From NCBI GenBank assembly GCA_035649415.1, contig DASRJP010000489.1, positions 1 through 13,775 on the forward strand: a DNA stretch of 13,775 nucleotides, written 5' to 3'. Below are positions 1 to 5,927 of the stretch, piece after piece; positions within the stretch are counted from its first letter, which is position 1, and every line of letters begins with the position of its first letter. The notes beneath the pieces were generated by a model that saw only the letters and a list, made by a program, of their open reading frames with translations, did not search any database and had not been told where the DNA came from. This stretch comes from DATKDU01 sp035649415. GTDB taxonomy: Bacteria > Planctomycetota > Planctomycetia > Pirellulales > Pirellulaceae. Both the position numbers and the translations under genes were made by a program.

Positions 1-345
1 GAGCTGCCGGGTTCGCTGACCGGCGATCGGCACACGGGGAAGTACGCGCCGGACGGCCGCCTGTTCATCTCCTTCCGCGACACGACGCACGAGAGCCCAA
101 CCAAAGGAGACTGGGTCGCCTGGGTCGGCACGTACGACGACATCGCTAAAGGTCGCGAAGGGCAGTATCGCGTGCGGCTAATGGACAACACCAAAGGGGC
201 CGATTGCGCCTATCCGGGCGTCGAGATTCTGCCCGATGGCACGATCGTGACGACGACCTACGGCCACTGGACGGCGGGCCAGTCGCCGTACATCGTCAAC
301 GTGCGGCTGAAGCTCGAAGAGCTCGATGCGAAGGCCAAAAAATAG
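1..345 (+). CDS. sialidase/BNR-repeat family protein, C-terminal fragment
   Basis: An open frame enters at base 1 and ends at TAG 343-345, giving 114 visible residues; the start lies outside the window. The visible part reads like the last blades of an exo-alpha-sialidase-type (BNR_2) beta-propeller: a DGRLFISFRDT strand, a WVAWVGTYDDI strand, then YPGVEILPDGTIVTTTYGHW followed by a closing strand (YIVNVRLKLEEL) and a lysine-rich tail. No Asp-box (SxDxGxTW) falls in this part. The family includes exported glycoside hydrolases acting on terminal sugars; in planctomycetes the real substrate is usually unknown. It converges on the DUF1501 gene, with a paired-arm repeat between them. A related complete gene lies at 11544-12716. 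The family call is made by recognising typical planctomycete C-termini, without any search. Confidence 0.75.
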   Translation, partial: ELPGSLTGDRHTGKYAPDGRLFISFRDTTHESPTKGDWVAWVGTYDDIAKGREGQYRVRLMDNTKGADCAYPGVEILPDGTIVTTTYGHWTAGQSPYIVNVRLKLEELDAKAKK

Positions 346-366
346 TGCGAGGGGTAACCACGAAGG

Positions 367-468
367 CACCAAGACACAAAGGAGTCACTAAGACTTACCT
401 TTTTGGGAACGATCATCCCTTCGCACGAGCTCACGCTTTGTGAAACTTCGTGTCTTTGTGTCTTGGTG
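367..468. repeat. paired-arm intergenic inverted repeat (copy 1)
   Basis: A perfect 15-bp arm, CACCAAGACACAAAG at 367-381, is matched by its reverse complement at 454-468, with 72 bases between. The flanks extend the similarity imperfectly: ACCACGAAGG on the left, and ACTTCGTGT just before the right arm. The element fills most of the space between two convergent genes. It could fold in RNA as a long stem and so act as a bidirectional terminator, but there is no U-tract. Arms rich in CAC/AAAG like these resemble dispersed intergenic repeats of planctomycetes and related phyla. A second, diverged element of the same style lies at 11420-11472. Confidence 0.75.
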
Positions 469-491
469 GTGGTACTCCATCACCGGATGCC

Positions 492-1907
492 TCACACCGC
501 TTCGCGAATCACTTCGCCCGCATCCAGGAGATACTGCGGCCGGCCGCTGGGGTCGGTGACCGTTGTCTGCCGCGCGGGCAGACCCAGGTTGTGATACAGC
601 GTGGCGAAGACGTCCTTGTAATGTACCGGCCGGCTGACGGCAGTCCGTCCGTAGCGGTCGGTTTCACCAATGACCTGGCCGCCGCGCATGCCGCCGCCTG
701 CCAATAGCGCCGGCCCTACGGCTGGCCAGTGGTGCCGGCCGCCGCTCTTGGCGTCGATCGTCGGCGTGCGGCCGAACTCCCCCCAGGCGACAATCGAAAC
801 GTCGCCCAGCATACCGCGCTCGTCCAGCTCCTCGATCAGCGTCCCCAGCCCGTGATCGACGATCGGCAATACGCGCTTCATCCGCGGAAAGTTGCTGGAG
901 TGCGTGTCGAAGTCGCTGATGGAGATGCTCACGCACCGCACACCCGCTTCGATCAGCCGCCGAGCCAGCAGAAACTTCTTCGTCGCGCCGGCGTCGTCGC
1001 TGGTCGTGCTGGCCGGCCCGCTGGCACTTGTCGCCAGCGCGTAGCGCGACAGGACGCGCGGATCTTCCTTCGACAGGTCCAGCGAGTCGGCAAACTGACC
1101 GGAGGTGAGAATGCCGACGGCTTGCTGCGTGAAGGAATCCATGGCGTCCATCATGCCGGCGGCATCGGCCCGTCGGCGGAGCTTGTCCAGCCCCGACAGC
1201 AGCGACGTGCGACTCGTGAGCCGATCGGCGGAGAGCTCCTCCAGCAGCGACAATCGCTGCGTGTGGCTCTCGCCGCGGCGTGCCAGCTCCCCTTTCATTC
1301 CCGGCTCCAGCTCGCGGTGAAAGAGGTGTGAGATGTCGGGGCGGAACGGCGCGTAAGACGGGCCGAGAAAACCGGGCCGGGCGCTGTTGCGAACGAGCGC
1401 TCGCCCTTGCATCAGATCGACAAAGCTGGGCGCGGGATCGTCTTTTTTCCCTTGCAGCTTGTGCACGACGCAGCCCAGCGCCGGCCTGCCGCCGACTGAC
1501 GCGAGATCTTTCGCTTCGAACCCCGACTGGCATTGGAAGGCGTCGTGCGCCCCGGCCGCGCCAACGAGCGACCGCACAAACACCAGCTTGCTGGCCAACG
1601 AAGCCAGCTTCGGCAAGTGCTCGCAGATGCGGTAGCCAGCAATCGTGGTGGGAATGCCGGAAAACTCGCCGCGGATTTCGCTCGGCGCTTCCGGCTTGAG
1701 ATCGATCGTGTCCAGGTGGGGCGGGCCGCCGTCGAGATGGACGAAGATCACCGCCTTGCGCGAGGAGCCAATGCCGGCCGCCGCTTCGGCTCGCAGCAGC
1801 GAGGCCAGCGACAGACCGCCGCCGATGGCGCCGGCGACGAGGAATGTCCGCCGCGAGAGGCGCGTCGTTTGTGACTCATCCAGGCCGGTGCGGGAAATCG
1901 TGAGCAT
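492..1907 (-). CDS. DUF1501 domain protein, Tat-exported
   Basis: Encodes 471 residues, a usual DUF1501 length. The start chosen is ATG at 1907, because a good ribosome binding site (AGGGAGA, bases 1913-1919 read on the minus strand) lies 5 bases upstream and the protein then opens with a twin-arginine signal: SRRTFLVAG at residues 18-26 and a hydrophobic stretch ending near AEAAAG (45). The frame stays open upstream to about 2126, but that extension looks non-coding. Family marks are VIFVHLDGGPPHLDTIDLKP (53-72), SEIRGEF (76-82), the WGEFGRTP motif (375-382), GRHHWP (390-395) and GGGMRGGQVIGETDRYG (404-420). DUF1501 proteins are sulfatase/phosphatase-fold, metal-binding exported proteins of unknown reaction, abundant in planctomycetes and usually paired with DUF1549/DUF1553 cytochrome-like proteins. 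No such partner is adjacent here. A TACAAT box (minus strand, 1935-1940) is a weak -10 candidate. Confidence 0.93.
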   Translation of the reverse strand: MLTISRTGLDESQTTRLSRRTFLVAGAIGGGLSLASLLRAEAAAGIGSSRKAVIFVHLDGGPPHLDTIDLKPEAPSEIRGEFSGIPTTIAGYRICEHLPKLASLASKLVFVRSLVGAAGAHDAFQCQSGFEAKDLASVGGRPALGCVVHKLQGKKDDPAPSFVDLMQGRALVRNSARPGFLGPSYAPFRPDISHLFHRELEPGMKGELARRGESHTQRLSLLEELSADRLTSRTSLLSGLDKLRRRADAAGMMDAMDSFTQQAVGILTSGQFADSLDLSKEDPRVLSRYALATSASGPASTTSDDAGATKKFLLARRLIEAGVRCVSISISDFDTHSSNFPRMKRVLPIVDHGLGTLIEELDERGMLGDVSIVAWGEFGRTPTIDAKSGGRHHWPAVGPALLAGGGMRGGQVIGETDRYGRTAVSRPVHYKDVFATLYHNLGLPARQTTVTDPSGRPQYLLDAGEVIREAV

Positions 1908-1912
1908 GGCAA

Positions 1913-1919
1913 TCTCCCT
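1913..1919 (-). promoter_or_regulatory. ribosome binding site of the DUF1501 gene
   Basis: AGGGAGA on the minus strand, 5 bases before the ATG at 1907. It fixes the start at the Tat signal rather than at the longer upstream open frame. Confidence 0.7.
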
Positions 1920-2026
1920 GCGCTGTGCCGGCGCATTGTACCATTGCCAGGGGCACATACCAGCCGATTTTGATGCGTGCTCGCTCACAGTAACTTTGCG
2001 CGAGCGAGGCACCAGGCACGCCGCCT

Positions 2027-2046
2027 TGTCGCATGGCCGTGCGACA
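2027..2046. repeat. perfect 7+7 inverted repeat in divergent intergenic region
   Basis: TGTCGCA, a 6-base spacer TGGCCG, then TGCGACA. It lies in the 278-base space between the divergent DUF1501 and BON-domain genes, where operators are common. It could equally form an RNA hairpin or be part of a dispersed repeat. A looser GCTCGC/GCGAGC pair sits just before it, around 1980-2006. Confidence 0.5.
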
Positions 2047-2185
2047 TACTGCCCGCAGAGCGACAATTCTTCAGCGCCATTTGCGGAAATCGGGCCATCT
2101 TTAAATCCAGCAGCCACTTGCGCCATTCGGCATTAGCTTTGCTTTCAACCTGCTTCGCTTCTCATTCGCCATAAGGAACTCCGCC

Positions 2186-3343
2186 ATGTATTCCGCCGCC
2201 GCCACTGTTTGCGTTGCCATCTTGCTTGCCGGACAGGCGGCCCCGAAAGCGGAAAAGGACCCTGTGAAACAGCCCGCCGCGGCTGACGCTGCGGTCAGCC
2301 CGCTGCCGAGTCTCGCCCTGCAGGTCGAGTCCGCGCTAGTCTCGGACCGGGTGACAGGCGATTTGCCGATTAAGGTGAAGGTGGAGGACAAGGTCGTGGC
2401 GGTCGAGGGGACGGTGCCGACGGAAGCGGCTCGCAATCGCGTATCGCAGGTCGCCAGCCGGGCGACCGGCAAGAATTCCGCGCTCGTGGCCATTCGCGTG
2501 CGAGTCCAGGAGGACCTGGCGAAGGCGAAGGAAAAGACGGTGGCCGACCCTGTGGAAAGCGCCAAGCCCACGGCACTCGACAAGGCGCAGGTCGAGCGTC
2601 TCCGCGCCCTGATCAAAAAGAACCTGCCCGAAGCGGCTGAACGCATTCACCTGGTATTTCGCGTCGATCCGATGCCCACGATCGTCCTGGAAGGCGCGCT
2701 GGACACCTACGATCAGAAATTGGCGATCAGCAAGCTGGTGCGGGAGAATTACAAAGGGCTGGCAATTCTCAACAACGTGCGCGTGCATCAAAAGCCGGCG
2801 ACCGCGACTGGCGAGCGCCCCGCCAAGGTGGGGAAGACGCGAGTGGAAACGACCAGCGACAGCGCGATCACCGTCGATGAAGACACGCCACCGGCTGACC
2901 GGCCGCTGGCGGAAAAGGTGGCCGATGCGCTCCGCAAGGAGAAACGCATCGCCGATGCGGCCATCGTAGTGCAGGCCGATGGCGACGTGATCTGGCTGCG
3001 GGGCAGCGTGCAATCGAACCAGCAGCGCGTGCTGGCCGTGAATGTCGCCGGCACGGTGCCCAAAGTTGATTACGTCATCGATGACTTGACAGTCAATGCC
3101 GTCCCCAACCAGGCTGAGACGGCGGAGCCGCTGGCAGTCGGGGAGGTCGCCACGTACGTCCGCACTTACCTGAGCCGCCGCGTGGGCGTCGAGCCGGTGG
3201 AGGTGAAGGCACAGGGAGACGTGATCAGGGTCGTGCTGGCCGAAAAATCGCTCGATGCCGACGAGCGGAAGGCGCTGGCGGCCACCGTGAAGGCGATGGA
3301 AAAGGAGCTGGGGCGGAAGATCGAGCTGGACGCCAGTCCTTAG
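2186..3343 (+). CDS. exported protein with three or more BON domains
   Basis: 385 residues from ATG 2186, preceded by AAGGAA (2173-2178) at 7 bases. The N-terminus (MYSAAATVCVAILLAGQAAP) is a short signal peptide. Three segments have the BON pattern of a helix, a strand, the V-x-L-x-G turn, a helix and a closing strand. They lie at about residues 44-106 (VVAVEGTVPTEAARNRV), 135-202 (TIVLEGALDTYDQKLAI, NNVRVHQ) and 240-306 (VIWLRGSVQSNQQRVLAV, VDYVIDDLTV). A fourth, weaker alpha-beta segment (317-382) lacks the glycine turn. Charged linkers separate them. BON domains are periplasmic or envelope modules thought to bind phospholipid or peptidoglycan surfaces (as in OsmY), often under stress. No catalytic motif is visible, so a structural or tethering role is likely, but the partner is unknown. 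It stands alone, divergent from DUF1501. Confidence 0.88.
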   Translation: MYSAAATVCVAILLAGQAAPKAEKDPVKQPAAADAAVSPLPSLALQVESALVSDRVTGDLPIKVKVEDKVVAVEGTVPTEAARNRVSQVASRATGKNSALVAIRVRVQEDLAKAKEKTVADPVESAKPTALDKAQVERLRALIKKNLPEAAERIHLVFRVDPMPTIVLEGALDTYDQKLAISKLVRENYKGLAILNNVRVHQKPATATGERPAKVGKTRVETTSDSAITVDEDTPPADRPLAEKVADALRKEKRIADAAIVVQADGDVIWLRGSVQSNQQRVLAVNVAGTVPKVDYVIDDLTVNAVPNQAETAEPLAVGEVATYVRTYLSRRVGVEPVEVKAQGDVIRVVLAEKSLDADERKALAATVKAMEKELGRKIELDASP

Positions 3344-3373
3344 CGCTCGCGGCATCGGTTGGATGGAAAGTGT

Positions 3374-3446
3374 CGCCGCGTGGCAGAATTGGCGGCGGCC
3401 GCCAGTGGCGCCGGAAGGATCTCGCCTTCGATTCCCTCCGCCGCCA
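3374..3446 (+). other. tRNA-like block, probably degenerate or fortuitous
   Basis: If T3381 is taken as tRNA position 8, a 73-base block carries A14, G18G19, T33 and TTCGATT exactly at T-loop positions 54-60. It ends in CGCCGCC plus A, as a tRNA acceptor end would. TGGCAGAATTGG fits the D-arm (A-box) pattern. However, the stems mostly fail: acceptor 5 of 7 pairs, T-stem 1 of 5, anticodon stem 2 of 5, D-stem 1 of 4. It cannot be a working tRNA as read. It may be a tRNA-derived remnant (for example an old attachment-site 3' end, 3427-3446), or chance. Confidence 0.2.
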
Positions 3447-3640
3447 AAAATTCTCCATTTTCTGAACGTCCGTCCACATACGGACTTGCGGCGGTTTTCT
3501 GGAGTCTGCCCGCTCTGGCAGTGACCAAAGGTGTCACTGGACGCGCGTCTAATCCTCAGGAGGTCGCTTTGCGCGCCGCGGGCCGGCGCCAGTGGCCGCC
3601 TCCGATCGCAGCGTGTGCAGGCCATGTTCCAGGTTCAGCT

Positions 3641-3646
3641 AAGGAG
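3641..3646 (+). promoter_or_regulatory. ribosome binding site of the HTH/AT-hook gene
   Basis: AAGGAG, 7 bases before ATG 3654. It decides this start over an in-frame ATG at 3531 that has no such site. Confidence 0.75.
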
Positions 3647-3653
3647 TCTTCCC

Positions 3654-4541
3654 ATGTCCCGTATTTCATCCGCTTCCGCGCCGTCCTCCGCGAGCAACCG
3701 CACGTCCCAGAATGAAGGGGCTGTTGCTTCCGATACTTGGTCAACTTGTGAAAACGCGCCAAACGGTCCAAAAATCGGTCTCCAATCGCCTCAAAACCAA
3801 TCCGCAACGGACGCCGACCATGGGGCGCAAGGTGTAGTCGCCCAAGGAGATCGATGCGCAAACCAGGCTGATGATGAATCGTGGCGGGTGGCGGCTGAGC
3901 AACGATTTTTGGAACTTCGGGCACAGCGACTGGCCCGGGAGGCTGCCGAGAAAGTTCCGCCGCAGTCCGACGAGCACGCCGCTCCGCAGATTGTCATTCC
4001 GTCCAGTAGCGAAATGGAGGCCCGCCGCCGACGGGGGCGGCCCAAGGTGATCAACGAGGAAATGCGACACAAGATCGTGGCCCTGCTGGGGGCCGGGGCC
4101 AGCCTGACCCAAACGGCGGCCTTTGTCGGAGTCGGACGAAACACGATCACCAGGGCGCTGGAAAGTGACGAGGAATTCGCCCAGCAAGTGCACGAAGCCC
4201 GCCAGCGGGTGTCGCTCTTTCCGCTCAACTGCCTGCTGCGGGAGGCAGTGAAAAACTGGCGGGCTGCCGCCTGGCTGCTGGGGTACCTGGATCGCAAGGA
4301 GCACCAGGAGCGGACCCGCAGGCAGCGCGTGTTCGACGCGGCGGACGAGCAAATCGACCGCGACCTGGTGCAGGAGATGCGCGAACAGGCCCGCCGGCAG
4401 CGACAGGCCGAAGCGTCCAGGGCCGGCGATGGCGAGCAGCCCCCGACCAGCGCCCGCCAGCCTCGTCAAAAGCAGCCTCGCAGCACCCGACTCACAACCG
4501 ACTCATCTCCGAGCATGAGTCAGGGCGACTCGGATGTGTAA
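3654..4541 (+). CDS. DNA-binding protein with AT-hook-like motif and helix-turn-helix
   Basis: 295 residues. The N-terminal ~75 residues are low-complexity and Ser/Gln/Asn-rich, and look disordered; a charged helix follows (80-100). RRRRGRPK at 124-131 has the RGRP core of an AT-hook. Residues 136-169 (MRHKIVALLGAGASLTQTAAFVGVGRNTITRAL) form a clear helix-turn-helix in which LTQTAAFVGVGRNTI is the helix-turn-recognition-helix unit. Then comes a helix bundle with KNWRAAAWLLGYLDRKE (200-216), similar in layout to the homeodomain-like small terminase/phage regulator proteins seen in planctomycetes. A basic Arg/Gln-rich coiled tail closes it. It most likely binds DNA; whether as a regulator, a nucleoid protein or a phage-derived relic is not visible. 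It stands alone, convergent with the membrane gene. Its 3' end lies inside an array of CCGACTCA repeats that could be its own binding site. Confidence 0.82.
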   Translation: MSRISSASAPSSASNRTSQNEGAVASDTWSTCENAPNGPKIGLQSPQNQSATDADHGAQGVVAQGDRCANQADDESWRVAAEQRFLELRAQRLAREAAEKVPPQSDEHAAPQIVIPSSSEMEARRRRGRPKVINEEMRHKIVALLGAGASLTQTAAFVGVGRNTITRALESDEEFAQQVHEARQRVSLFPLNCLLREAVKNWRAAAWLLGYLDRKEHQERTRRQRVFDAADEQIDRDLVQEMREQARRQRQAEASRAGDGEQPPTSARQPRQKQPRSTRLTTDSSPSMSQGDSDV

Positions 4542-4618
4542 ATATGTATATATTAACGACTTGTGGCAAAGAATGCACGCTGCGAGCAGGCGCGCAAACC
4601 GACTCAAAAACCGACTCA
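4487..4618. repeat. iteron-like array of CCGACTCA around an AT-rich core
   Basis: CCGACTCA occurs at 4487-4494, 4498-4505, 4599-4606 and 4611-4618, all in the same direction. They form two close pairs (11 and 12 bases start to start) about 112 bases apart. Between them lie an inverted copy of the core (TGAGTC, 4516-4521), which forms a perfect hairpin GACTCAT-N8-ATGAGTC (4500-4521), and an AT-rich stretch at 4539-4556 holding AATAT-GTAT-ATATT. The array straddles the stop codon of the HTH/AT-hook gene and the 90-base gap to the convergent membrane gene. Confidence 0.55.
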
Positions 4619-4631
4619 GTTCCTGTGGCGC

Positions 4632-5423
4632 TCAGCCCCCAGCGGCCACCCAGTTGAGCAGCCACAGGAAAACCACGACCGCGGCCGATTGGAGCAAGGT
4701 GACCACGACGCCCACGCGGTGCAGCCAGTCGCGCGGCCGCCGGTCGGCGCGGTCGGCAATCAGGTTGAACAGCAAAATGACAATCCCGGTCAGTTGGTCG
4801 GCAGGGTAAAGGCACATATACACGCGCGAGACGTCATACAGTCGCATGGCGCCCTGTGGCCCATCGAGAGAGAACACGAACATCGTCCCAAAGACCAGGC
4901 CGAGGAGCGCCGAGAACACGGCGGAGACGAGAAAGTAGATTGGCCAGCGCCGCGGCTCGCGCTGCACCAGCATCGCTACGATGTGAAAGGCGGCTGCCGC
5001 GAAACAACCCACGCTGTAGGCCAGCCAGGTGCAAGACGCAGCCCACTCGGGAAATCGGTGCTGCTCATCCAGCAGGCTGATTGCCGCGGCCGGCGCCATC
5101 AGCAGCCACATTAGCACGTTGCTCGCGCCAGCGATGGCCAGCAGCCAATGTCCCGGCTGAACGAGCAGCGGGGCGTCGCGAACAACCAGCCGCCGCGCGT
5201 AAACGATCACGGCCGCAATGTTGATGCCGGCCAGGAGGCTCAAACAGACATGGTTCACAACCACTACGCCTTGCTGCTCGGGTGTCGTCCCTTCCTGGCT
5301 GGCAAACCCGCGATAGACGCTGAGCACCACGGCCGTGCCGAGCATCCACAGCAGCAAATGGCTGATGCCCAGCGGCGGCTGCCGCGGGCTCGATTCGGCC
5401 GCAGGTGCTGGCGCTTCAATCAT
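4632..5423 (-). CDS. seven-helix membrane protein of unknown function
   Basis: 263 residues from ATG 5423. After a Pro/Ala-rich cytoplasmic-type tail, hydrophobic segments lie at about residues 20-37, 55-77, 93-116, 130-152, 162-184, 207-223 and 237-258. That suggests seven membrane spans, with positively charged loops such as ARRLVVR (76-82), REPRRW (155-160) and DRADRRPRDW (224-233). I do not recognise a family. It is not an ArsB or Acr3 arsenite pump by motif: it is too short and lacks their conserved Cys/helix pattern. The start overlaps the end of arsC by 8 bases (ATGATTGA), so it is probably translated by coupling from the arsC message. This makes an envelope role linked to the ArsC-like enzyme plausible, but this rests on position only. 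Confidence 0.75.
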   Translation of the reverse strand: MIEAPAPAAESSPRQPPLGISHLLLWMLGTAVVLSVYRGFASQEGTTPEQQGVVVVNHVCLSLLAGINIAAVIVYARRLVVRDAPLLVQPGHWLLAIAGASNVLMWLLMAPAAAISLLDEQHRFPEWAASCTWLAYSVGCFAAAAFHIVAMLVQREPRRWPIYFLVSAVFSALLGLVFGTMFVFSLDGPQGAMRLYDVSRVYMCLYPADQLTGIVILLFNLIADRADRRPRDWLHRVGVVVTLLQSAAVVVFLWLLNWVAAGG

Positions 5424-5811
5424 GCTGGGTCTCGAGCCGTGAGAGCAACTCCCGCACTTGCCGACCTATAGAATCGCGGACTTTCGCAAAGTCCTCCGGC
5501 GGCAACTCCTTCGGGTCGGGGATTTGCCAGTCGATCCGCTGTCTGGCCCGCAGCAGCGGACAGGCGTCGCCGCAGCCCATGGTCACGGCGACGTCGAACT
5601 CGACCTCCGGCAGATCGGCCAGGGACTTCGAGCGCTGTGTCGTCAGGTCGTAGCCCAGTTCCTGCATGGCCGCGATCGCCTTGGGGTTTACCCTTCCCGA
5701 GGGCCGCGAGCCGGCGCTGTAGGCCTCGATGGCGCCGACCATGCGGGCGAAGGCCTCCGCCATCTGGCTGCGGTTGGAGTTCTCAACGCAGACGAAGACG
5801 ATGCGTTTCAT
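5416..5811 (-). CDS. arsC: ArsC-type arsenate reductase (LMW-PTPase family)
   Basis: 131 residues, the usual size for the thioredoxin-coupled ArsC/low-molecular-weight phosphatase fold. The start at 5811 is set by AAGGAGG four bases upstream (minus strand, 5816-5822) and by the typical opening MKRIVFVCVENSNRSQMAEAF. The phosphate-binding P-loop CX5R is C8-VENSN-R14. The redox pair expected of true arsenate reductases is present as VTMGCGDACP (C80, C84). The general-acid aspartate lies in IPDP (D99). The enzyme would reduce arsenate to arsenite in the cytoplasm using C8, C80 and C84 with thioredoxin. A protein phosphatase role is less likely because of the extra cysteines. It is first in a two-gene unit with the membrane protein and divergent from the 5928 gene. 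No arsR is in the window, but palindromes in the promoter region could be operators. Confidence 0.9.
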   Translation of the reverse strand: MKRIVFVCVENSNRSQMAEAFARMVGAIEAYSAGSRPSGRVNPKAIAAMQELGYDLTTQRSKSLADLPEVEFDVAVTMGCGDACPLLRARQRIDWQIPDPKELPPEDFAKVRDSIGRQVRELLSRLETQHD

Positions 5812-5815
5812 GGTT

Positions 5816-5822
5816 CCTCCTT
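5816..5822 (-). promoter_or_regulatory. strong ribosome binding site of arsC
   Basis: AAGGAGG on the minus strand, 4 bases before ATG 5811. It excludes the longer in-frame start at 5898. Confidence 0.8.
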
Positions 5823-5825
5823 GTT

Positions 5826-5842
5826 CCCACGTTCTACGTGGG
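5826..5842. repeat. hairpin CCCACGT-TCT-ACGTGGG
   Basis: Perfect 7-bp inverted repeat with a 3-base loop, immediately upstream of the arsC ribosome binding site. In arsC mRNA it would sit in the leader, if transcription starts further out. It may be an operator, a leader hairpin or a dispersed repeat unit. Confidence 0.5.
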
Positions 5843-5858
5843 TTTGAGGAGCGTGGTA

Positions 5859-5877
5859 GATTATGCTCAGCATAATC
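5859..5877. promoter_or_regulatory. perfect palindrome GATTATGC-TCA-GCATAATC, candidate operator
   Basis: An 8-bp perfect inverted repeat with a 3-base centre, near the middle of the 116-base space between the divergent arsC and 5928 genes. It is AT-richer than its surroundings. Size and symmetry fit a dimeric regulator (ArsR/SmtB-like sites are similar in size), but no regulator gene is adjacent. Confidence 0.45.
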
Positions 5878-5927
5878 GGTGCGCCGCTGGCGGTTCACAC
5901 GGCTAGCGCGCCAGTAGGTAAGCAGCT

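Larger units (their letters stand above)
3344..3653. other. gene-free stretch with small hairpins and a near-inverted repeat
   Basis: 310 bases with no convincing gene; open frames on both strands have no family resemblance or good start. It contains a tRNA-like block (3374-3446, listed separately). A perfect hairpin, GTCCGT-N6-ACGGAC, lies at 3468-3485. A 7-bp stem, CAGTGAC-N7-GTCACTG, lies near 3519-3539. Two sites that are reverse complements at 15 of 17 positions lie at 3398-3414 and 3583-3599, both containing GCCAGTGGC. The last part holds the leader of the HTH gene. No rho-independent terminator for the BON gene is evident. Confidence 0.5.

Noticed and set aside
3374..3446. A functional tRNA with anticodon GGC
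   Set aside because: The T-stem pairs at 1 of 5, anticodon stem at 2 of 5 and D-stem at 1 of 4 positions, so it cannot fold as a working tRNA; kept only as a tRNA-like curiosity.
2336..3625. 429-codon minus-strand open frame opposite the BON-domain gene
   Set aside because: Its composition is Arg/His/Leu-rich with no family pattern, it has no ribosome binding site, and it lies antisense to a gene with a signal peptide and recognisable domains; a shadow frame of GC-rich DNA.
3359..3715. 118-codon plus-strand open frame in the gene-free stretch
   Set aside because: No ribosome binding site, no domain, and it overlaps the well-supported start of the HTH gene at 3654 in another frame.
4487..4618. 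CRISPR array
   Set aside because: The repeated unit is only 8 bases and spacing is uneven (3, 93 and 4 bases between copies); there are no spacers of uniform length and no cas genes.
5829..5898. Longer start for arsC at 5898
   Set aside because: The extension runs through the two palindromes and lacks family similarity, while ATG 5811 has AAGGAGG and the canonical ArsC opening.
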